Source: Saprospiraceae bacterium
GTDB lineage: Bacteria; Bacteroidota; Bacteroidia; Chitinophagales; Saprospiraceae
Length of the DNA: 64,000 nucleotides
Assembly (NCBI GenBank): GCA_016716335.1
Contig: JADJWN010000006.1
Coordinates: forward strand, 124,001-188,000
Direction: 5' to 3'
Part shown: positions 47,747-58,262 of the stretch, one piece after another
Numbering within the stretch: the first letter of the stretch is position 1
Layout: every line of letters starts with the position of its first letter
Notes under the pieces: model-generated
Database searches by the model: none
Told to the model about the DNA's origin: nothing
Seen by the model: the letters and a program-made list of their open reading frames with translations, nothing else
Translations under genes and position numbers: made by a program

Positions 47747-50546
47747 TTACGCATCGAATTTTTGAAAGAAATCGGACAGATTAATTTCGAAATCGAGGCC
47801 CATTTTTTTCCGGAGACGGTATCTTTTGTTTTCCAGACCCCGGATAGACAGATTGAAAAGCGGGGCAATTTCTTTGGTAGAAAGATTCATTTTGAGATAG
47901 GCTGCAAGTACCAGATCGTCTCTTGTCAGGTTTGGGTATTTTTGTTTTAGTTTTTTCATGAATGATTCGTGTACGTCATGGAAACTGGATTCAAACAATT
48001 GCCAGTCTTCCTGTGCAGTGATATTTTCATTGATCAGATGCATCAGTTTCTGATATTCCTTTCCTGTCAGATTGCCACCGGCATATTGACGGATGTGATT
48101 AAGTTCTGATTTTATCTCCTGGAGGAGTTCATTTTTCTTAACCAGGTGTATGGTGGTATTGGCTACTTCTTTACTTTTGCAATATTGAAGCCTGCAATCT
48201 TTGGTTTTCGAGTTCTATCTGATGTTCTCTTACCAATCTTTCGTTTTCTTCCTTCAGTTTCTGTTCCGTCTTTTCTATTCTGTATCTCAAATATTTATAC
48301 AGCAATCTTATCAATAACCCCAGAAGTATCAAATATGCCGCCCACGACCATCCTGACATGTACCACGGAGGAGTTATAGTGATATTAACCGGAGGTATGT
48401 AAGCTCCGTTGTCCGACTCAATTTTTAACAGGTATTTACCCGGCTGTATATTGTTATATTCAGTGGATGTCTGTTCTGTCCAGGATCGCCAGTCTTTATC
48501 ATATCCTTCCAGCCGGATTCTGAACTTAGGTTTATACCCGAATGCTGTCTGAAAATAATGGACAGTAAAACTGTTTTGAGAATATGGCAATTTCAGCTGA
48601 TTCCCGGAGTCTGAAAATGGCACAGACGTCGGGTTTCTCAATTCCACGCTAAAAACCAGAGGTGGAGGAGGTACAGTATCAGCCATGATTGATCTGGATA
48701 AATCCAGTATCGCATAACCTTCGTCAAGACAAAAGATGTATTTGTCATTACTGAGTTGGGTACTGCTGAAGTAATCTCTGTTGACTTTTATTCTCAATAC
48801 GGTCCTACCTTTGTCTTTATGCACCAATACCAGACTATCTCTGTATATTTTTCCATACAAGCCGTCTTGTAATGTTCTGAGACTATATTCCGGCGTACTG
48901 AATGTAAAATCCTTACTTTGTCTGAAACTGTCCGTTTCAGGATCGTAGATGTAGTATCCTGATTTTTGTTTCAGATATATTTTGCCTTCAATTTTGACTA
49001 TTTCCGGATAACTGGAGGATTGAATTCCGTTTTTTTCATTGTATTCCCTGATCCATTCGATGTCAGAAAAATCTTCGCTGAGCTTTATTTTAAATATTCC
49101 TTTTACAGGTCCGGTCAGCCAGAATATGCGGTCACTTTCAGGTATAATAGCTTTGACAGGCTGGTTGATGCCCGACAACCGGGTTTTGACTTTCCAGGAT
49201 CCATCGTATTCCAGTAATATAAGCCCCGTATATGTTCCTTGTAAAAATAATCTTTGGTCGGGAGTCACCGGGAGGGTGAAATATCCTCCATTGATGGCCG
49301 AAATTTTTCTGATTCTGTTTTTTTCCACCAGATAAGTACCGGAATTATGTCCTGCCAGAATACCATACCTGGTTTTAAGCAGCTGCCATACGTGACCCTG
49401 TGAGCCGGGTATCAATTCGAAATCCGTATCATTCAGATCGGTTTTTTTTGTCTCCGGTGTAGATTTCCTGAAGAAAATGCCCTGGTTTGTACCTGCAATA
49501 AAATTGCCTGAATCATCTTCTATGGCCGAATATACGGTACCCAATTGTCCTTCTATATCCGGGTACATCAAGTAGGGACTTTTTAACTGAATAAAACTAA
49601 TGCCTTTGTCTAAACCGGCCCATAAATTTCCATCGTGATCCTGAAGTAATGACAATACCGTATTGTTCTGAATGGCGGTCTTTTTATTGATTACGTGTCT
49701 GATGTTGCCATGTATATCTGTAATCAACACACCGTTTCTTATAGTACCGGCTGCAATCAGGTTACGGTCAAGCCTCACAAACCTGTTGATCTGATAATTT
49801 TGAAATGCCGGTTGGTTGGGCAGGTTCCACACAGATAATTTAGCCCCTGAATATTGGTAGATTCCATTTTTTTCTGTGGAGACTAAAAATGAATTCTCGT
49901 CAAGTGGTATAATCCCACTCACCGTAAATTCCTGTAAGGATTCGGTACCCGATATCAATCTGAATGTATAATCCCGACCTATTTCATATATGCCGGAATC
50001 TATCACCTGAACCAACAGTTTGTCTCCTGCCTTTCTGATGAACATGATATTGCCCGGAGGCATTATTTTTTGCAAACTTTTCCCATCGAAGATCCATATG
50101 ATCGAAAAAGACTGAAACAGTACTTTGTCATCCCAATCTGTGATATGCCAGATTTCTTCTTTGTCGAGACTGCCATCTTTTACCAAATGGTTTAAGTCGT
50201 TATAGTGGTATTTACCGTTTGGCTCCCGGGTGAGAAAACCCATGGTATTGAATCCGCCAATGTAGATTCTGTCCTGAAAGTAATGTGCAGACCGGATGGT
50301 TCCCTGAAAATCTAAAGGAATTTTACTCCATTCCGAGCCATTGAAAGCGAACAGGCCGTCCGAATTGCCGGCATATATCAGTCTGTCCGGTGTCTGAGTA
50401 ATAGACCAGTTTTGATAACCGGCCTTCATAGCTGCCGGACTGATATTAATCACAGGTGGTATTTCAATATGTTGTTGGGCATCTATGGACAAGATGCAAA
50501 AAACGGTACACCCGATAAATAATATAATCTTTTTACAGAAGCTCAT
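47747..50546 (-). CDS. Sensor-regulator: beta-propeller/Y_Y_Y, one TM helix, coiled coil and LuxR-type HTH (one frameshift)
   Basis: This single gene (about 932 aa) is broken by an extra A near 48173. The first frame gives a signal peptide (IILFIGCTVFCILSIDA), two-component-type periplasmic propeller repeats (LLQDHDGNLWAGLDKGISFIQ is the clearest), a Y_Y_Y domain ending SDNGAYIPPVNITITPPWY, a TM helix (AAYLILLGLLIRLLYKYL) and a coiled coil (TEQKLKEENERLVREHQIELENQRLQASI). The second frame (ending 47747) carries SKEVANTTIHLVKKNELLQEI and a LuxR-type HTH (LTRDDLVLAAYLKMNLSTKEIAPLFNLSIRGLENKRYRLRKKM). Removing one A joins them without a stop. It probably senses a glycan oligomer in the periplasm and activates the adjacent operon. 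Confidence 0.85.
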
Positions 50547-50689
50547 CTTCCTTTTTCAAAATTAGATATCTTATTTTACAGCATGCAGGCATACCGGGAT
50601 AATCAGTGAAATTATTGGCCGAAAAGCATAGCAATATTAATCAATTTGTGAATCAATACATATCTTTGACCCATTATAAAAATATCTAT

Positions 50690-51484
50690 ATGAGACAGTA
50701 TCTGGATTTGCTGCAACACATATTGGATACAGGGATAGCCAAAAGTGACCGAACCGGTACAGGCACCATAAGTTGTTTTGGTTATCAGATGCGATTTGAT
50801 CTGCAGGAAGGTTTTCCATTGGTTACTACTAAAAAGTTGCATGTAAAATCCATTATTTATGAGCTTTTGTGGTTTTTGAAAGGAGATACGAACATCAAAT
50901 ATCTTCAGGATCACGGAGTGCGAATCTGGAATGAATGGGCTGATGAAAACGGAGATCTCGGCCCGGTCTATGGTAAGCAATGGCGAAGCTGGACAGCACC
51001 GGACGGAAGATCCATTGATCAGATAGCCAATCTGGTACATACCCTGAAAACCAATCCCGACTCAAGAAGGATGATTGTCAATGCCTGGAATGTAGGCGAA
51101 CTGGATGCCATGGCGCTGACTCCATGCCACTGTCTGTTTCAGTTTTATGTGGCTGATGGGAAGCTATCGTGTCAGTTGTATCAGCGGTCAGCAGACGTTT
51201 TTCTTGGAGTTCCTTTCAATATTGCTTCCTATGCTTTACTTACCATGATGCTGGCACAGGTGACAGGACTGCAATACGGTGAGTTTATTCACACATTCGG
51301 CGACGTACATCTGTATAATAATCATATTGAGCAGGCAAATCTTCAGCTCAGTCGTGAGCCCCGTAAACTTCCCAAAATGTTGATCAATCCTCATGTGAAG
51401 TCCATTTTTGATTTCACCTATGAAGATTTTACACTTATCGACTATGATCCGCATCCGCATATCAAGGCGGAAGTGTCGGTATAG
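50690..51484 (+). CDS. thyA: Thymidylate synthase
   Basis: Converts dUMP to dTMP with methylene-tetrahydrofolate. I choose ATG 50690, which gives 264 aa, the E. coli ThyA length. An upstream in-frame start at 50606 adds 28 residues with no family match, and a -7-like TATCTTTG (50661-50668) lies between. Motifs: RTGTGTISCFGYQMRFDL, the TTKKLHVKSIIYELLWFLKG segment, ALTPCHCLFQFYV with the catalytic cysteine, RSADVFLGVPFNIASYA, and HTFGDVHLYNNH. All conserved. It is divergent from the glycan regulator. Confidence 0.96.
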   Translation: MRQYLDLLQHILDTGIAKSDRTGTGTISCFGYQMRFDLQEGFPLVTTKKLHVKSIIYELLWFLKGDTNIKYLQDHGVRIWNEWADENGDLGPVYGKQWRSWTAPDGRSIDQIANLVHTLKTNPDSRRMIVNAWNVGELDAMALTPCHCLFQFYVADGKLSCQLYQRSADVFLGVPFNIASYALLTMMLAQVTGLQYGEFIHTFGDVHLYNNHIEQANLQLSREPRKLPKMLINPHVKSIFDFTYEDFTLIDYDPHPHIKAEVSV

Positions 51485-51567
51485 AAATTTAAAAAAGGTT
51501 CTGAAAACATGGACTCCGGGAGAAGTTTAATCAGTTTTGATTACTCTTACACAAATGGTTGGATTTT

Positions 51568-52737
51568 TCAGTCTTCTACATAAAGCATAAGTCCCTTCAG
51601 ATAATGGCCCTCCGGATGATAAATGTTTACCGGATGGTCTGCACCCTGTGACAGATGTTTTACAATGCGCACCTTCCTTCCGCTTTCTATACAGGCAGCC
51701 ATGATGGTATCATGAAATAATTGAGTCCCAACCACCTGAGAGCAAGAAAATGTAAAAAGAAAGCCACCCGGCTTCACTTTTTTCAATGCTGCCTCATTCA
51801 CCCTCTTATAGGCCTGAATGGCGTTGTGGCGTTTATTTAAGCTTTTGGCAAAGGCAGGCGGATCTACAATAACAATATCAAATGCCGGAATATCATCAGA
51901 ATTTAAAAATGACAGCACATTGGCACAGTGACTGCTATGATTGCCCGAAAATCCATTAATAGCCAGATTTTCTTCCAGCAGGTCCATGGCTTTTTGCGAG
52001 ATATCTACAGAGTGTACATCGGAAGCTTTGTTTGCAAGCGCATACATTGAAAATCCACCCGTATAACAAAAGCAATTCAATACCGACTTGTTTTCTGACA
52101 AACTACCCAAAAGTGCCCTGTTTTCTCTCTGATCCAAAAAAAATCCGGTTTTTTGACCGGTCACTACATTTACTTTAAACTTCACTCCGTTTTCAAGTAC
52201 CACCACTTCATCTTTTATGCCCATGAGGAAGCCATTTGGCTTTGCTCCGGTACCCTCTTCAGATCTGAAATAAACCGTATTAATAGTATCGCCAAAATTG
52301 CTTTGAATGGCCCCGGCAATAAATTCAATTTGTCTTGACATTCCCGAACTGTGTACCTGTATTACTGCGATATCATGATAAATATCCACAATCAGTCCGG
52401 GTACACCATCTCCTTCACCGTGCAGCAGGCGGTATGCATTTGTATCTTTGTTACCAATGATACCTACAGATTTTCTGTACACCAATGCCTTTGCAATGAT
52501 CTGGTTGTAAAATTGCCGGTCAATCGGTATGTCCTCAAAACTCAATACTCTGACGGCAATAGAAGATCCTGCCTGATAGTGTCCTCTGGCCACAAAATTC
52601 CCTTTGTGATCTGTCAGTGTTACCACCTCTCCATCCTCAGGCAACACCTGTTTGGTCTGCAAGGCACCTGAAAATATCCAGGGGTGTCTTCTTTGTACGG
52701 ATTTTTCTTTGCCCGGGAGAAGTTTAAGCGTTGTCAT
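51568..52737 (-). CDS. rlmI: Class I 23S rRNA methyltransferase (RlmI-type)
   Basis: The 389-aa protein starts with a PUA-like domain (KLLPGKEKSVQRRHPWIFSGAL) and a linker with LVDIYHDI-type strands (GLIVDIYHDIAVIQVHSSGM). The Rossmann-like SAM domain follows: VLNCFCYTGGFSMYALANKASDVHSVD (motif I), and FDIVIVDPPAFAKS (motif IV). The C-terminal LKGLMLYVED is typical. The fold and motifs match RlmI (m5C1962 of 23S rRNA). The site specificity is inferred from family. A TAACTTTG -7 candidate lies on the minus strand at 52766-52773. Confidence 0.9.
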   Translation of the reverse strand: MTTLKLLPGKEKSVQRRHPWIFSGALQTKQVLPEDGEVVTLTDHKGNFVARGHYQAGSSIAVRVLSFEDIPIDRQFYNQIIAKALVYRKSVGIIGNKDTNAYRLLHGEGDGVPGLIVDIYHDIAVIQVHSSGMSRQIEFIAGAIQSNFGDTINTVYFRSEEGTGAKPNGFLMGIKDEVVVLENGVKFKVNVVTGQKTGFFLDQRENRALLGSLSENKSVLNCFCYTGGFSMYALANKASDVHSVDISQKAMDLLEENLAINGFSGNHSSHCANVLSFLNSDDIPAFDIVIVDPPAFAKSLNKRHNAIQAYKRVNEAALKKVKPGGFLFTFSCSQVVGTQLFHDTIMAACIESGRKVRIVKHLSQGADHPVNIYHPEGHYLKGLMLYVED

Positions 52738-52804
52738 GAAGGATTTGTTTTTGGACTTCAGGTCGCAAAGTTATGGATTAGATGATAAGCTGTCTTTAAA
52801 ATTT

Positions 52805-52837
52805 AAAAAAGGGCTGTGCGCTATCAGCACAACCCTT
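52805..52837 (-). terminator. Terminator of the TonB receptor gene
   Basis: On the minus strand AAGGGTTGTGC pairs with GCACAGCCCTT (one G.U) around a 6-7 nt loop, followed by a T-rich run. It lies about 50 bp after the receptor stop at 52885. Confidence 0.8.
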
Positions 52838-52884
52838 GACCTTAATCAGGTGGCAAAACATGGACTAACTGGTGTAGGTCTGTT

Positions 52885-55303
52885 TCAGTAATTAATTTTA
52901 ACCGAAACGATAGCGTTCCTTCCCGGTGCCACTATTCCGGAGCTGTATGGCCGGTATCTCTGATCTGTAATATTTTCCAGTCCGGCAAAGAGCTGAATAT
53001 GCCTGCTTAGACGATAACCCGCTTTGACATTCAAAGTGTACCAGGAAGGAGAATAAGGCTTTCCATCCGCATCTGTGGCGTATATGGCAGGCTTTTGCCT
53101 TTCTTCTTCATTCAGATTGGCATAGGATACTTCGCTGCTGTACATTGCATAGGCCTCTGCATTGAACTTACCTGAATTGAATATCAATCGGGTCACTCCG
53201 AATGCCGGCGCAGCATGTCTTGAACGGCTTTTCTCACCGTTGTCCAATTCTTCGTTGCCTATCTGATAATTGTACTGTGTTCGAAGTTTCAGTTTTGTAT
53301 TAAATCTGATTTCAAGTCCGGCCTGAAGACCGTACACATCTCCAAAAGCTGCATTCTGTATGGCAAAGACTTTACTCATCACCCCATTGTAAAGAATACT
53401 GTCCCTGCCACCCACCTGGAAGGCTCTGCGTACCATGGCATTATCCAGATAGGTATAAAAGGCTGACAAATCCACCAACAGGAGATCTCCAAAATATTTA
53501 AGTATGGATATCTCTCCATTGTAAGCATATTCGGCTTTCAACGAAGCATTGGGTACGACCACTTCCCTGGCTCCAAAATCAAATATTTTACCTATATCAT
53601 CTACATTCGGTGCCCGGAATCCGGTAGAACCCGTTATGCTGATTTTCAAATCATGGTCAGGGCTGAATACCAGGCCGACTGTTCCGTTGAGCGCACTGTT
53701 GCTGAGCTCTGAGGTAGTAAAATCAAACGGGTAAAATGATAAGTGACGGGTGAAATCCGATTGGATGGCAAATGCATTGTATCTGATACCACTATGCAGA
53801 TTCAATCTGTCCGAAAGTTTGAAGTTAGCAGTCAGGTAAGCTGCCATAGAAGTCCAGGTGCTTGCAGGATATCGGTCAGGCACATTGATTGGATTGTTGT
53901 TGCGGATATCTGTCGCACTCCCGGTAGATTTTACATCATTCAGTACATACTCAAGACCATAAACCCACTGGGTTTTGCCGGACTTTTTTTCAAAATCCAG
54001 ATTGGCAGAATAAGCCTTCACCTGTTCTAATTGCGTCCTGAGTCTGAATCTCTGTCCTCCGGAAAAATTGCGGTCTATCCTGCTCTCTTCAAAATTCTGA
54101 AGGGCAAGTCTGAGATCTGCCTGATCAAAGAACTTATTGCTGTTTTGATAGGATACTTTCAGGGCGTGCATATTCCATTTTTGAGGTCCATACTTCCAGA
54201 CAGCAGATCGGGGTACACCGTTAATGGTTTCAATCAGTCTGTCGTATCTCGAGTACTCAGAAGTTTCTGAAAAATGAAAGCCATATTCAAGATTCCAGTT
54301 CTCGCCGGGCTTGAATCTGAGTTTCTGCATGATATTCAGCTGACTGTATCCCGAGGGTCGCTGGATTTCAGGATCGGGGTTGGCAATGATACTGTCCTTG
54401 TCATTAATGCGTTGTACATAAAATTTTCGAAGATATTCTTCCGGTCCGTTACTTCCCATACGTAAATCCCCGAAATCTGAGTAAGTGACACTACTGACGC
54501 CTGCCCACCTTGGACCACCATACATCAGATCTGCATGTGCTGTTTTTTCGTTGTTGGCAGTAGAATGCCGGATCAAAGCATCGCCATTAAAATACATCCC
54601 TTCTTTCGGAGATAATTTTGGAGACAGGGTCTGAAAACTCATCACTCCTCCAACAGCATCACTGCCATAAATTATCGAGCCCGGACCAAAATACCTCCAC
54701 ATTTTCCATGGCCAGTCCATCCAGAGAAATGACATTCTGCAGATTGCCACCTCTGAAAATGGCTGTATTCATCCGGATGCCATCTACCGTGTAAAGCAGG
54801 CGGTTGGCTGAAAAGCCCCGGATCATCGGACTACCGCCACCCAGCTGACTTTTCTGAATGAAAACCTCTCCGCTTGTCCCCAATAGATCCGCAGCCGTCT
54901 GTGGATTCTGAAAATACACATCCTGAGGCAGAATTTTGGTGACTCTGGCAGAAACATCCCGGTACACCTGTCTCACCTTGGAGGCAGAAATGACCACTTC
55001 GTCGAGTTTGTTTTCATTTCTTTCCAGTAAGATAATGTTTCCGGTATTCAATATGTCTGCATAGCTTCTGTATATAGTTTTGTATCCGGAGGCTTCAATG
55101 CTGATCAGCTCAGATTGACTGAGCCGGCTGATCTCTACTTTTCCGTTGCTGTCAGTATCAAGTCTGATGTTTTGATACGAAGAGATGAACGATGCGCCCG
55201 CTATAGGTAGTCCGGTGCCGGCGTCTGTTACAGTGACTGTCTGTGCCAGATTTTCGCACATGAGTGTGAGCATAACACCGATCATCAAAATATATTGTTT
55301 CAT
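52885..55303 (-). CDS. TonB-dependent receptor, haem/haemoglobin-type (frameshifted)
   Basis: With a correction the gene encodes about 806 aa. The first frame (from 55303) has a signal peptide, a carboxypeptidase-like beta domain (TVTVTDAGTGLPIAGASF), the TonB box-like LDEVVISAS and plug (LLGTSGEVFIQKSQLGGGSP, MIRGFSANRLLYTVDGIRMN, AIFRGGNLQNVISLDGLAMENVEV). The second frame continues with FGPGSIIYGSDAVGGVMSFQTL and the barrel to PGRNAIVSVKINY. Two T are probably missing in the run near 54700, since related receptors read ENVEV-x-FGPGS. The plug sequence fits haem/haemoglobin/lactoferrin receptors. It ends the cluster that begins with the PKD lipoprotein, and follows a small membrane protein gene by 237 bp. 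Confidence 0.88.
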
Positions 55304-55540
55304 ACTATTTCAAATTGTAATGTGAAATAAAGCTGCAAAGGCTGATGCTTGTCCAAGTATAGATTCAGAATTTTTTCCCGAAATAATGGTTCTCATCTGA
55401 CCTGTGTACCTTCATCAGATGAATGAAGCATCCTTACCTGCCTTTCTCCAAAAAGAGAAGTATCTGGTTAGTGAAAATGCCGGTAATGCCTTTGTGATTT
55501 TTCGAACCTCTGACCTTGTCAGGCAGAGGTAGTATGTACC

Positions 55541-56074
55541 TTAAGAGTTTTGGGGAGGAGGAGTTTCGGCAGATTCATAACCTTTCAACACCTGTCCTGA
55601 AAAATGCCACATGTTTTCAATAATAATACTGGACGACCGTATGTCAGCTAAGCTGCAGATATCAGGAATGAAAAGGTTTTTTAAAAACAGACGGAATTGC
55701 ATTTTTTTGTCTTTATTGACAGGTGCCTGATGAAAATCATTTTCTACGTAGTTTCGGAGTTTTTGGTTGATGGCGGTTTCTTCATGGTCCCTCCAGCACA
55801 GGTAAATCAGGTAATTGTCACAGGTATATGAATCTATCACATCATACATTTGACCCTGAAATTCAAATTCCCCGGAATGCTCCCAACGTAACTTGGTTTT
55901 GATTTCTTCCTGTGTGAATTTCAATTCTACCAGTTCATCTCTCGGAATGGTATTCCTTATATGATACTTTACGGTCTTTTTAATTCTGTATTTTTCATAG
56001 TGCAGCCAGACCTGCATAGTAAGAACAGGAAGCAAAATGGCACAAGCCAAAGTGACTGCAATCCACCTTTGCAT
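55541..56074 (-). CDS. Small membrane-anchored protein of unknown function
   Basis: The 177-aa protein has one N-terminal membrane helix (WIAVTLACAILLPVLTMQVWLHY) followed by a basic segment (KYRIKKTVKYHIRNTIPRDELVELKFTQEE) and an extracytoplasmic part with the pattern WEHSGEFEFQGQMYDVIDS, a type I associate with small Bacteroidota proteins encoded near TonB-dependent receptors. I do not know an assigned function. The C-terminus (SAETPPPQNS) is hydrophilic. It is on the same strand between the beta-barrel protein gene and the TonB receptor gene. Confidence 0.7.
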   Translation of the reverse strand: MQRWIAVTLACAILLPVLTMQVWLHYEKYRIKKTVKYHIRNTIPRDELVELKFTQEEIKTKLRWEHSGEFEFQGQMYDVIDSYTCDNYLIYLCWRDHEETAINQKLRNYVENDFHQAPVNKDKKMQFRLFLKNLFIPDICSLADIRSSSIIIENMWHFSGQVLKGYESAETPPPQNS

Positions 56075-56155
56075 ACAGCCTCATGAATTAAAAAACGACT
56101 AAAGCTAAGCTATTTTTATGTGGGGTATATTAAATCCGGGAATCTTTAACTTTTG

Positions 56156-57619
56156 TCAACCGGGTTTGTGGTATACGGAGTATAATCCCTTGAGGTAAAA
56201 ATCTGTGAAAATTCGCCTATTTACAAAATCTTCGGCCCCGTTCTGGTGATAGGGAATATAGCCAAGGTGCAATCCTGCCTGACTGTATTCCTGCCGGATA
56301 AGTACCCCATCGTTGCTGAATGCATTGGGGAAATGCCTGTATCTGCCTGCCAGATAAATTCTGCCCGGACCTAATTCTGTGCTGATATTGGCAGCCACCA
56401 TATAGTTGAGGCCGAGGGAGGATTTGAAATTGCCGGTATCTTCTACATTGGCAAAAGTAGCAGGACTGTCTAATAATCGCCCTGAAGATTTCAGGAATAT
56501 ATTGAAGAACAAGCCGCCTTCAAGGCCGAAAATAAATCTACCCATTGGTATTTCGTATCCTATAATCAAAGGGATATCCAGTGTCTGCAGATAATGATGG
56601 CCTACTGAAGTACCGGATACTCTGGTCTCTCTGATAATGTCTCCATAAATGGTAGTCACTGTATCACCGGTAGGTGACCGGGTAATGGATATGATGCCGT
56701 ATGTGGTGTCCCTGCGGATGTAACTATATTCCAGATTCATCCGCTCTGAAGTACGGGTGTAATACAGCCCTGATTGCAGGTACAGTGGCATGTCTCCAAG
56801 ATTCAATCTGCCATAAAGTGCTGCCTGAAGTCCTTCCAGAGACTTTTCGTGGTTTTTTCGCAAATCAAAGATCTCAGAGGGTTCAGAAAAATTATTCGAT
56901 AAAGTTTTAAGAGGTTTGAAGTAGCCGATTTCGGGTATGATTTCAAATGTAAAAGGTGCTCTTCTGTCAAAAGTGGGACAACCCGTAGGCTGACGTTTTC
57001 CCCGATGACCACCGCCGGCCCATGCCGCCTGCGTACTTACAGGATTAAACAGCAGACCTGGCAATAAGGCAGTTGTAGTACCCATATTATCTTTTTTCTC
57101 CACAAAATCTCCAACGGAAGCAGAAGTATTTGGACTACCAGCATCAGCCCTCTGTATTTCTTTCGGCGCCGGACTCAAATTTTGTCCGGAGAGATTAGCC
57201 GGCTTTTGTATATTTGAAGTAATCTCTGTTGAGCCGACAGAACCTCCGGCGATGCCTGCCAACCGGTGAATAGTAAGTCCTGAATGGATTTTTGCATTCG
57301 TGTATGTTCCTGATTCCTGATCTTGTCGTGAGGGTATTACATTGGCTGTATTTTCTTGGCAATCATGTTGAATATCAGTTTGCACGCCGGCCAGAATACC
57401 TTGTTCAACCGGGTCAGGAGCAATGGTGTTTTTGTAAAGCAAGTAAATACTGCCTGAGGCAGCTGTCAGTAAAATCAGGAGCCATGCCAGACGGTTTTTG
57501 TTTCTTTCGGTCAAACTCTGTCTGTGTTGTATTTTATCCCACAATAAATCTGTATCTATGGGCACTTCATGACCCGACAGATGGAATTGTATATGTTTTT
57601 CAAAATCCTGATATTTCAT
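56156..57619 (-). CDS. Membrane-anchored protein with C-terminal outer-membrane beta-barrel-like domain, downstream of ECF sigma factor
   Basis: This 487-aa protein starts with about 40 cytoplasmic residues (YQDFEKHIQFHLSGHEVPID then DTDLLWDKIQHRQ), then a TM helix (LAWLLILLTAASGSIYLLY, about 45-63), then an S/T/G-rich linker and a porin-like part (about 235-487) rich in aromatic strands (GLYYTRTSERMNLEYSYI, YEIPMGRFIFGLEGGLFFNI, LGLNYMVAANISTEL, IYLAGRYRHFPNAF). It follows the ECF sigma gene by 21 bp. This order is common in Bacteroidota, where the N-terminal part acts as anti-sigma factor. The inner-membrane helix together with a barrel-like domain is unusual in topology. Anti-sigma function is inference. 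Confidence 0.75.
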   Translation of the reverse strand: MKYQDFEKHIQFHLSGHEVPIDTDLLWDKIQHRQSLTERNKNRLAWLLILLTAASGSIYLLYKNTIAPDPVEQGILAGVQTDIQHDCQENTANVIPSRQDQESGTYTNAKIHSGLTIHRLAGIAGGSVGSTEITSNIQKPANLSGQNLSPAPKEIQRADAGSPNTSASVGDFVEKKDNMGTTTALLPGLLFNPVSTQAAWAGGGHRGKRQPTGCPTFDRRAPFTFEIIPEIGYFKPLKTLSNNFSEPSEIFDLRKNHEKSLEGLQAALYGRLNLGDMPLYLQSGLYYTRTSERMNLEYSYIRRDTTYGIISITRSPTGDTVTTIYGDIIRETRVSGTSVGHHYLQTLDIPLIIGYEIPMGRFIFGLEGGLFFNIFLKSSGRLLDSPATFANVEDTGNFKSSLGLNYMVAANISTELGPGRIYLAGRYRHFPNAFSNDGVLIRQEYSQAGLHLGYIPYHQNGAEDFVNRRIFTDFYLKGLYSVYHKPG

Positions 57620-57640
57620 CTGGTTTTATTTTTCTATTCA

Positions 57641-58231
57641 TTAATTTGTCCAACTCAATTTTGGGTAAAATGCGGCTCTCAATGATTGGGATTTCGCAGA
57701 TTCGGTACTCCGTTCTTCAAGCATATTGACCAATCGGGCTCTTGCCTTGGTCAGATTAGCCCTTGAGGTACTTTCAGTGATATTCAGCATTTCGCTGATT
57801 TCCTGATGATTAAAACCTTCAATAACGTACATATTGAATACAATCCTGAGACTTTGCGGAAGATTTTCCAGTAATTTCAGGATATCCTCAATGCCAAAAT
57901 GGCTGTACACATCGGGCACTTCATGATGCAGGTCAAAGTCTTCTTCTGGCAGACATGTAAAGTCAATTTTATTGTATTTTTTCTTTACTGCGAGGCAGGA
58001 CGTCACGGCCACCCTTCTTAACCATCCTTCAAAACTACCTCTTCCGTCAAAGGTGTGAATATACCTGAATACATTGATAAATGTTTCCTGCAGGGCATCC
58101 TCAGCAGCATTGGATTCCGGACAGTACCTTTTACAAACAGCCAGCAGCCTGGGTGCAACTGTTTGCACCAGGCTGTTCTGGCATTTTCGGTCTCCCAATT
58201 TACATCCTTGTATGATCTCTTCGTAATTCAC
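57641..58231 (-). CDS. ECF-type RNA polymerase sigma factor
   Basis: The 196-aa protein has region 2 (AEDALQETFINVFRYIHTFD, GSFEGWLRRVAVTSCL) and region 4 with the HTH (IEGFNHQEISEMLNITESTSRANLTKARARL). No region 1 or 3 is present, so it is an ECF sigma70. It starts 31 bp after the PKD-lipoprotein gene and is followed after 21 bp by the membrane-anchored beta-barrel-like protein gene. It probably controls this cluster, including the haem-type TonB receptor. Confidence 0.92.
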   Translation of the reverse strand: MNYEEIIQGCKLGDRKCQNSLVQTVAPRLLAVCKRYCPESNAAEDALQETFINVFRYIHTFDGRGSFEGWLRRVAVTSCLAVKKKYNKIDFTCLPEEDFDLHHEVPDVYSHFGIEDILKLLENLPQSLRIVFNMYVIEGFNHQEISEMLNITESTSRANLTKARARLVNMLEERSTESAKSQSLRAAFYPKLSWTN

Positions 58232-58262
58232 CCGATCGAAAAAATCTGTACTTTATATTTTT

